The position numbers and the translations under genes were made by a program. A stretch of 21,138 bases of DNA from Clostridia bacterium (lineage in GTDB: Bacteria > Bacillota_A > Clostridia > Oscillospirales > Acutalibacteraceae): contig RZYX01000030.1 in assembly GCA_009930155.1 (NCBI GenBank), positions 1 through 21,138 of the forward strand, read 5' to 3'. The stretch's first letter is position 1; every line of letters starts with the position of its first letter. The notes beneath the pieces are model-generated. The model saw only the letters and a list, made by a program, of their open reading frames with translations. It ran no database searches and was not told the origin of the DNA. Shown piece after piece: positions 16,350 through 21,138 of the stretch.

Positions 16350-18041
16350 TTGCTTGCAAACTTAAAAATTGAAAATATAGCTATAATTGAAAGTGCATCA
16401 ATAGATTTTATAGGTGGGCTTAATGTTATGAGCGGTGAAACAGGTGCAGGTAAGTCTATAATCCTCGATTCGCTTAATGCAGTATTAGGTGAACGCACAT
16501 CAAAAGAGCTTGTAAGAACGGGTGAGCAGAGTGCAAAAGTATCTGCGATGTTTTTTGATGTATCAAAAAATGTTCAACAAAAGCTTAAAGAACTTGAAGT
16601 TGAAATAGAAGAGGATAATAGCATTTTAATTCATCGTTCTATAAACATAGATGGAAAGAATATGTGTAAAATTAACGGCTGCCCAGTTACCGCCACAATG
16701 TTAAAAAGTATTGGTAGGGAACTTATAAATATACATGGACAGCATGATAGCCAGTCTCTTTTAAATTCTGATAGGCACTACGCTTTTATCGACGCACTTT
16801 CAGATAATAGTGATTTGATTTTTGAATATAAGTCTTCATACAACAAATTGCAGCAGTTAAGAAAACAGATAAAAATATTGCATACTAATGAGGAAGAAAA
16901 GGCGAAGAGAGTTGATTTTTTACAGTTTCAAATTAGTGAGCTTGAATTTGCAGATGTAAAATTAGGCGAAAAAGATGAACTTCTTTCTAAAAAGGAAGTT
17001 TATCAAAATTCTGAAAAAATTATGTCGTATTTACATATGGCGTATGATATACTAAATGGCGTTCAGGATGAAAATGGTGTTAATTCTATGATGTCATCTA
17101 CAGCTGATAATCTTGAAAGAGCTGCACCTTTTTTACCAGACTTACAGGATGTATCAACTAAAATCAGGGATATTTCATATGTTCTTGAAGAGTATACTAG
17201 TGATATTCGAGAAAAGCTTGTAGAAATTGAATATGATGCATCTGATATACAGGAAACAGAGGAAAGGCTTGATACACTTTATAAGCTTTCTCTTAAATAT
17301 GGTAGTTCTGAAGAAGAAATACTTGAATATTTAAACCAAGCTAAGGACGAGCTTCAAGAAATAATTTTTAGTGATCAGCGAATTGAGAAATTAAAGCTAG
17401 AGCTTAAAAAGGTTGAAGCAAAGACGACAGAGCTTGCAGATAGACTATCTAAATCAAGGCGTAAAGCTAGTGATATTTTTGAAAAACAAGTGAAAGAAGA
17501 ATTATCATTTTTAGATATGCCATCAATTGAATTTGTTGTTAAACAGGAACATATTGAACTAAACGAAAATGGCGCTGATGCTATTGAATTTTTGATTTCT
17601 GCAAATATTGGCGAGCCACCAAAACCACTTTCAAAGATTGCATCAGGCGGTGAACTTTCACGAATAATGTTGGCAATCAAAAATGTTTTGTCTGAAAAAG
17701 ACGAGATAGGCACTTTGGTTTTTGACGAGATTGATACAGGAGTAAGTGGAAGGGCAGCACAAAAAATTGCACTAAAGCTTTTACAGGTTTCAAAGGGTAG
17801 GCAAGTTATTTGTGTTACACATAGTGCCCAAATTGCTGCATATGCGGAAAATCATTTGCTTATTGAAAAAGAAGTTGCAAATAACAAGACATATACAAAA
17901 GTTAAATCGCTTGACATTGATGGCAGAAAAATGGAGATTGCAAGGATTATTGGAGGACTTTCAATAACACAATTGCAGCTTGATAATGCAGAAGAAATGC
18001 TAAGGTCATCAAATATCATACAGGAGGATATTTTAAGGTGA
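16350..18041 (+). CDS. recN: DNA repair protein RecN
   Basis: A 563-residue SMC-like ATPase that acts early in double-strand break repair. Walker A is GETGAGKS (29-36). A long coiled-coil with many lysine and glutamate residues covers about 155-375. The ABC signature ASGGELSR is near 431-438, and Walker B VFDEIDTG has the catalytic pair D459-E460. The start is a TTG at 16350, 8 bases after GAGAGGAGG, because the N-terminal [12 protein letters not shown] strand is universally conserved and leaves no later choice. The TGA overlaps the tyrS GTG (GTGA), so the two are translationally coupled. Confidence 0.96.
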   Translation: MLANLKIENIAIIESASIDFIGGLNVMSGETGAGKSIILDSLNAVLGERTSKELVRTGEQSAKVSAMFFDVSKNVQQKLKELEVEIEEDNSILIHRSINIDGKNMCKINGCPVTATMLKSIGRELINIHGQHDSQSLLNSDRHYAFIDALSDNSDLIFEYKSSYNKLQQLRKQIKILHTNEEEKAKRVDFLQFQISELEFADVKLGEKDELLSKKEVYQNSEKIMSYLHMAYDILNGVQDENGVNSMMSSTADNLERAAPFLPDLQDVSTKIRDISYVLEEYTSDIREKLVEIEYDASDIQETEERLDTLYKLSLKYGSSEEEILEYLNQAKDELQEIIFSDQRIEKLKLELKKVEAKTTELADRLSKSRRKASDIFEKQVKEELSFLDMPSIEFVVKQEHIELNENGADAIEFLISANIGEPPKPLSKIASGGELSRIMLAIKNVLSEKDEIGTLVFDEIDTGVSGRAAQKIALKLLQVSKGRQVICVTHSAQIAAYAENHLLIEKEVANNKTYTKVKSLDIDGRKMEIARIIGGLSITQLQLDNAEEMLRSSNIIQEDILR

Positions 18042-19267
18042 ATATTTTTGAAGAATTACAGGCAAGAGGCTTAATAGCTCAAATGACAAACGAGGAAAAA
18101 ATCCGTGATATGCTCATTAATGACAAAATAAAGTTTTATATAGGATTTGACCCAACAGCGGATAGTCTTCATGTTGGTCACTTTGTTCAGATAATGGTCA
18201 TGGCACATATGCAAAGAGCAGGTCATACGCCTATTGCACTTTTTGGTGGCGGAACAGGGATGATTGGTGACCCATCTGGCAAAAGTGATATGCGTAAAAT
18301 GCTTACAAAAGATGAAATAGAGCACAATATTGATTGCTTTAAACAACAAATGTCAAAGCTTATTGACTTTTCAAACGGCAAGGCAATAATGGTAAATAAT
18401 TCAGATTGGCTTATGAACCTTAACTATATTGATTTTTTAAGGAATGTAGGGGTTCACTTTTCTGTTAATCGTATGCTTTCATTTGAATGCTACAAACAGC
18501 GTCTTGAAAAAGGACTTTCATTCTTTGAACTTAACTATATGTTAATGCAAAGTTATGATTTTCTTATTCTTAATCGTGAATATAATTGTATGCTTGAACT
18601 TGGCGGAGATGATCAATGGAGCAATATAATTGGTGGCGTTGAGCTTAATCGTAGAGCTGATGGTAAAGAAACTTATGGTATGACCTTTAAGCTATTACAA
18701 ACAAGTGATGGCAGAAAAATGGGCAAAACAGAAAAAGGTGCTGTCTGGCTTAATCCCGAAAAAACATCGCCATATGATTTCTATCAGTATTGGAGAAATA
18801 TTGATGATGCAGATGTTATTAATTGCATGAAGATGCTGACATTTATTCCAATTGAGAAGATAAATGAATATGCAAAACTTGAAGGTAGTGAACTTAATAA
18901 GGTTAAGGAAATCCTAGCTTTTGAAGTCACAAGTCTTATTCATGGTGCAGAAGAAGCAGGAAAAGCACAGTCTGCTGCCAAGGCACTTTTTGGAAATAAT
19001 ATGGATACAGAGAATATGCCAACAACTATTCTTTTTGAATCTGATTTTACCAGTGGAGAAGTAGCAGTTACAGATGTTTTGATTAAATCTGCAATATGTA
19101 AGTCTAAGGGTGAAGGCAGAAGGCTGATTGAGCAAGGTGGCATTTCAATTGATGACAAAAAAGTATCACTAGCAGTTGCAACTATTAATATATCAGAATT
19201 TGAAAAAGGTTATATAGTAGTAAAGAAAGGTAAAAAAATCTTTCATAAAATCAAACTAGATAATTAA
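18038..19267 (+). CDS. tyrS: Tyrosyl-tRNA synthetase
   Basis: A 409-residue class I synthetase that charges tRNA-Tyr. The HIGH-type motif is HVGH (45-48), the tyrosine pocket carries GGDDQWSNI, and the KMSKS-type loop reads KMGKT (227-231), a known variant of the TyrRS family. A C-terminal S4-like RNA-binding domain ([23 protein letters not shown] onward) is present. The start is GTG at 18038, overlapping the recN stop by four bases, with AGGAGG (18022-18027) 10 bases before it. No T-box leader is present, unlike many Firmicute synthetase genes. It is the last gene of the operon and is followed by a terminator. Confidence 0.96.
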   Translation: MNIFEELQARGLIAQMTNEEKIRDMLINDKIKFYIGFDPTADSLHVGHFVQIMVMAHMQRAGHTPIALFGGGTGMIGDPSGKSDMRKMLTKDEIEHNIDCFKQQMSKLIDFSNGKAIMVNNSDWLMNLNYIDFLRNVGVHFSVNRMLSFECYKQRLEKGLSFFELNYMLMQSYDFLILNREYNCMLELGGDDQWSNIIGGVELNRRADGKETYGMTFKLLQTSDGRKMGKTEKGAVWLNPEKTSPYDFYQYWRNIDDADVINCMKMLTFIPIEKINEYAKLEGSELNKVKEILAFEVTSLIHGAEEAGKAQSAAKALFGNNMDTENMPTTILFESDFTSGEVAVTDVLIKSAICKSKGEGRRLIEQGGISIDDKKVSLAVATINISEFEKGYIVVKKGKKIFHKIKLDN

Positions 19268-19301
19268 ATTTATTATCAAAAGTTATATAAAAATAATAAT
19301 T

Positions 19302-19344
19302 AAGGCTTGTTGTCTGTGTAATGCAGATTGCAAGCTTTTTTATT
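19302..19344 (+). terminator. Intrinsic terminator after tyrS
   Basis: AAGGCTTG (19302-19309) pairs with CAAGCTTTT-type bases (19331 onward) in an 8-base-pair stem containing one G-T pair. An inner TCTG/CAGA helix (19313-19316, 19324-19327) stabilises it, and a T-rich tail (TTTTTTATTTT) follows. It lies 35 bases after the tyrS stop, a normal rho-independent terminator for the long operon. Confidence 0.8.
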
Positions 19345-19370
19345 TTGTATTCTAAATTTCTGCTACAAAA

Positions 19371-19429
19371 AAATGCACCCCTTTAGTTATTCACAGTGTA
19401 TAATACTGCATAACTTTAGTGGTGCATTT
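19371..19429 (-). terminator. Nested palindrome, likely bidirectional terminator
   Basis: Three nested inverted repeats share one centre: AAATGCACC (19371-19379) with GGTGCATTT (19421-19429); AGTTAT (19385-19390) with ATAACT (19410-19415); and CAGT (19394-19397) with ACTG (19405-19408) around a 7-base loop. Read on the minus strand, seven T residues follow the stem, placing a terminator 30 bases after the rubrerythrin stop. On the plus strand TTTATTTT follows, so it can also act as a second stop for tyrS transcripts. Confidence 0.7.
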
Positions 19430-19459
19430 ATTTTATATTATATTATGTATTTATATATA

Positions 19460-20002
19460 TTAATTGAAATATCTTTCAAGAAGACCTTTAAATGCTTTGC
19501 CGTGTCTTGCTTCATCTTTGCACATCTCATGAACAGTATCATGAATTGCATCGTAATTACGCTCTTTAGCAAGTGTTGCAAGCTTAAGTTTACCTTCGGC
19601 TGCACCATACTCTGCATCAACACGCATTTGAAGATTTTTCTTTGTATCTGAGGTTACGACTTCGCCAAGAAGCTCTGCAAACTTTGCTGCATGTTCTGCT
19701 TCTTCAAAAGCAATTCTTTTATATGCTTCGCCAATTTCAGGATAACCTTCACGGTCTGCTTGACGGCTCATAGCAAGATACATACCAACTTCTGTGCATT
19801 CGCCCATAAAGTTAGCACGAAGGTCATCAAGAATATCATCTTCTACACCTTTAGCAACACCAATACGGTGTTCGTCTGCCCAGCTCATTTCTTCAGACAT
19901 TTCATTAAATTTATCTTTTTTTGCCTTGCAAATAGGACAAAAATCAGGAGCATCAGAGCCTTCATGTACATAACCGCAAACACTACAAACAAATTTTTTC
20001 AT
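19460..20002 (-). CDS. Reverse rubrerythrin (peroxide-scavenging)
   Basis: A 180-residue protein with the domain order of reverse rubrerythrins: an N-terminal rubredoxin-type iron site (C6, C9, C22, C25), then a four-helix diiron domain with [16 protein letters not shown] and the late DEARHG motif that supply carboxylate and histidine ligands. Such proteins act as NADH-linked peroxide reductases in clostridia, fed by rubredoxin and its reductase, and are under PerR control in Clostridium acetobutylicum. GGAGG lies about 10 bases before the ATG. It is 38 bases downstream of perR and has no strong promoter of its own that I can see, so the two are probably cotranscribed. The fold is certain; peroxidase activity is from the family. 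Confidence 0.92.
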   Translation of the reverse strand: MKKFVCSVCGYVHEGSDAPDFCPICKAKKDKFNEMSEEMSWADEHRIGVAKGVEDDILDDLRANFMGECTEVGMYLAMSRQADREGYPEIGEAYKRIAFEEAEHAAKFAELLGEVVTSDTKKNLQMRVDAEYGAAEGKLKLATLAKERNYDAIHDTVHEMCKDEARHGKAFKGLLERYFN

Positions 20003-20040
20003 AAAATTTTTACCTCCAAAAAATTATAATTGATAATAGT

Positions 20041-20430
20041 TTAATTATTACTGTAACACTTCTCGCATATCCCATAAAAAGTAATTGAATGTGATTCAAT
20101 TAAACCGTTATAGTTGAGTTTAGCAAGGTTGTTGATTAAATCTATTTCAGGTATATCAATATCATATAACCTATGGCATTGATTGCAATATAGGTGATAA
20201 TGTGGTTCAGTATTTCCGTCAAAATGATCTGCAGTATCTCCACATTTAAGTCGAAGGATTACACCATCATCAGCAAGCAATGATAGATTTCTATAAACTG
20301 TTGCTAAGCTTATATTAGGTATTTTTTCCCTAAGAGATGCATAAAGCTCATCTGCTGTGGGATGGTCTGTTCTTGAACAAAGTTCATTTAAAATAGAATC
20401 TCGTTGTCTACTATGTCTTATACCAGCCAT
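20041..20430 (-). CDS. perR: Peroxide-sensing Fur-family repressor PerR
   Basis: A 129-residue Fur-family regulator. All five regulatory-metal ligands of B. subtilis PerR have counterparts at a constant offset of 14: H23, D71, H77, H79 and D90. The four cysteines of the structural zinc site are C82, C85, C122 and C125. The aspartate at position 71 favours PerR over Fur. In the family, H2O2 with iron oxidises the histidines and releases DNA. The winged helix covers about 1-65 with HPTADELY and the recognition stretch LATVYRNL. The frame is open to a TTG at 20457, but the ATG at 20430 has GGAG 6 bases before it. The N-terminus is 14 residues shorter than in B. subtilis. It has its own promoter and operator and precedes reverse rubrerythrin. 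Confidence 0.88.
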   Translation of the reverse strand: MAGIRHSRQRDSILNELCSRTDHPTADELYASLREKIPNISLATVYRNLSLLADDGVILRLKCGDTADHFDGNTEPHYHLYCNQCHRLYDIDIPEIDLINNLAKLNYNGLIESHSITFYGICEKCYSNN

Positions 20431-20457
20431 AAACACTCCAATCGATAACAGTAACAA

Positions 20458-20472
20458 TTATCATTATCATAA
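20458..20472. promoter_or_regulatory. PerR/Fur-like operator
   Basis: TTATCATTATCATAA agrees with the Per box TTATAATNATTATAA at 12 of 14 defined positions. It overlaps the -10 element and start point of the perR promoter, which predicts self-repression that also covers rubrerythrin. Bases 20450-20468 read on the minus strand also agree with the 19-base Fur box at 15 positions, so the sequence alone does not decide which regulator binds. Confidence 0.55.
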
Positions 20473-20497
20473 TAATATATAATTTAAAATATGTCAA
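20469..20497 (-). promoter_or_regulatory. Sigma-A promoter of perR
   Basis: On the minus strand a perfect TTGACA (20492-20497) is separated by 17 bases from TATTAT (20469-20474). Transcription would start near 20462, about 32 bases before the perR ATG. It begins immediately after the end of the DUF1294 gene, so perR has a transcript of its own even if read-through occurs. Confidence 0.75.
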
Positions 20498-20500
20498 GAG

Positions 20501-20794
20501 TTATAATACAATATTGTAAAAATTAATTACAATTAAAATAGAGATAGCAATTTGAAAAAGAATAATCACAGGGAGTCCAATCATAAATTTCTTATGGAGG
20601 GTTTTATATCTTATTATTTTCATTGTAATATACATAGGCAGGGCACCACCAAGTAAGGCAATATTTACAAGAGTTTTTTCAGGGAAACGGTGTAGTTTTC
20701 TTTTTGCGTGGTTCTTGTCTATTATTGTTGAAAATACCGCCACAATAGATATGGCGGTATAATATATAAGAAACATATAAAAGTTTTTATCCAT
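20501..20794 (-). CDS. DUF1294 small membrane protein
   Basis: A 97-residue protein with about three hydrophobic segments (roughly 7-24, 43-58 and 74-95) and the DUF1294 pattern: DKNHAKRKLHRFPEKTL, then NIALLGGALPMYITMKIIRYKTLHKKF. Function is not known for the family. Its ATG shares one base with the stop of the upstream zinc-ribbon gene (TAATG), so the pair is translated together. It ends 71 bases before the perR start, with the perR promoter lying in that gap. Confidence 0.85.
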   Translation of the reverse strand: MDKNFYMFLIYYTAISIVAVFSTIIDKNHAKRKLHRFPEKTLVNIALLGGALPMYITMKIIRYKTLHKKFMIGLPVIILFQIAISILIVINFYNIVL

Positions 20795-21084
20795 TATTTA
20801 ATATTCAAATCCTTAATAAAAGTAATATTTTCTTCACAAATACCTGAAAAATCCTTGGCTTTTCCTTCTGCAAGTTTAACAGCTTCAGGAGCAACAGCAA
20901 AGAGCGATGAACATTTAGGGCAAATTGTAAAATATTCAACCTTATAATTATATAGAGAAAAACCTAATGCACCAAAATTTGAAGTGCTACGAAGAATTTG
21001 CATATTTACAAGTTCATTACAATGAGTGCAAACAAGGCTGTGTGTTTTTCCGTACTCAAACATTTTGTTATTAGTAATTTTCAT
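20794..21084 (-). CDS. Zinc-ribbon protein, unknown function
   Basis: A 96-residue soluble protein with two CxxC knuckles (C19-C22 and C55-C58) spaced 32 residues apart, the form of a zinc ribbon. The part between them is hydrophobic and aromatic (FGALGFSLYNYKVEYF), and a helical C-terminal tail of about 30 residues follows. There are no further domains and no membrane helix. AGGAG stands 8 bases before the ATG at 21084. It is joined to the DUF1294 gene by a one-base overlap. Bases 21085-21138 upstream are A+T-rich and I see no clear promoter there. Zinc ribbons of this type often bind nucleic acid or partners, but nothing here shows which. Confidence 0.75.
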   Translation of the reverse strand: MKITNNKMFEYGKTHSLVCTHCNELVNMQILRSTSNFGALGFSLYNYKVEYFTICPKCSSLFAVAPEAVKLAEGKAKDFSGICEENITFIKDLNIK

Positions 21085-21138
21085 AAAATTTCTCCTAACA
21101 TTTGTTTTTCAATAATATATATTCTATATGTTTAATAT

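Noticed and set aside
19328..19651. Plus-strand frame of 107 codons after tyrS
   Set aside because: It covers the palindromic terminator and the opposite strand of rubrerythrin. Its Cys/Phe-rich composition is a reverse-strand artefact.
19691..20029. Plus-strand frame of 112 codons opposite rubrerythrin
   Set aside because: Shadow of the well-conserved rubrerythrin; no binding site and no family.
20431..20457. TTG start for perR giving nine extra residues
   Set aside because: It would begin next to the operator within a few bases of the likely transcription start and has no binding site. The ATG at 20430 has GGAG before it.
1..21138. CRISPR arrays, transposases, att sites, prophage or toxin-antitoxin modules
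   Set aside because: I looked for regularly spaced repeats, terminal inverted repeats and the usual protein families on both strands and found none. Gene order is that of conserved chromosome.

Overview
The window is A+T-rich bacterial chromosome from an endospore-forming Firmicute, most likely an anaerobic member of the Clostridia. Three things support this: a complete spoIIIAA-AH sporulation operon; the Firmicute-type string nusB / xseA / xseB / ispA / dxs / tlyA / argR / recN; and a PerR plus reverse-rubrerythrin pair typical of anaerobes that must handle peroxide. TGA is used as a normal stop codon. I see no rRNA, tRNA, CRISPR array, insertion sequence or prophage gene.

Layout. (1) 1-153: window edge with only a doubtful open frame. 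(2) 154-2934, minus: a large YfhO-family membrane protein with a good sigma-A promoter, divergent from (3) 3090-7982, plus: the spoIIIA operon. It has short or overlapping junctions and encodes the ATPase and membrane channel that link the mother cell to the forespore. (4) 8017-19344, plus: a strong extended -10 promoter and a structured leader of about 150 bases, followed by a tightly packed run of 12 genes. These are asp23-like, nusB, an M22/TsaD paralog, xseA, xseB, ispA, dxs, tlyA, nadK, argR, recN and tyrS, ending in an intrinsic terminator. Several are joined by 1-4 base overlaps or gaps, and five start on TTG or GTG. (5) 19371-21084, minus: four genes convergent to tyrS. A zinc-ribbon protein and a DUF1294 membrane protein come first, then perR with its own promoter and a PerR/Fur-like operator, then reverse rubrerythrin. 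A nested palindrome lies between the two convergent blocks and fits a terminator for both strands.

How the genes fit together. The spoIIIA products build the channel needed for late forespore gene expression. The long operon is housekeeping: rRNA transcription antitermination, DNA repair, isoprenoid precursor and prenyl diphosphate synthesis, RNA methylation, NADP supply, arginine control and Tyr-tRNA charging. It resembles the Bacillus subtilis spoIIIA-to-recN region. accB/accC are missing after spoIIIAH, an M22-family gene sits where folD would be, nadK is added, and tyrS follows recN where spoIVB/spo0A would be expected. The perR-rubrerythrin pair is a self-contained peroxide response.

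I did not find a convincing new multi-gene system. The points most worth a second look are the foldable leader of the asp23 operon, the M22/TsaD paralog, the 95-base spoIIIAA/spoIIIAB overlap, and the perR operator.
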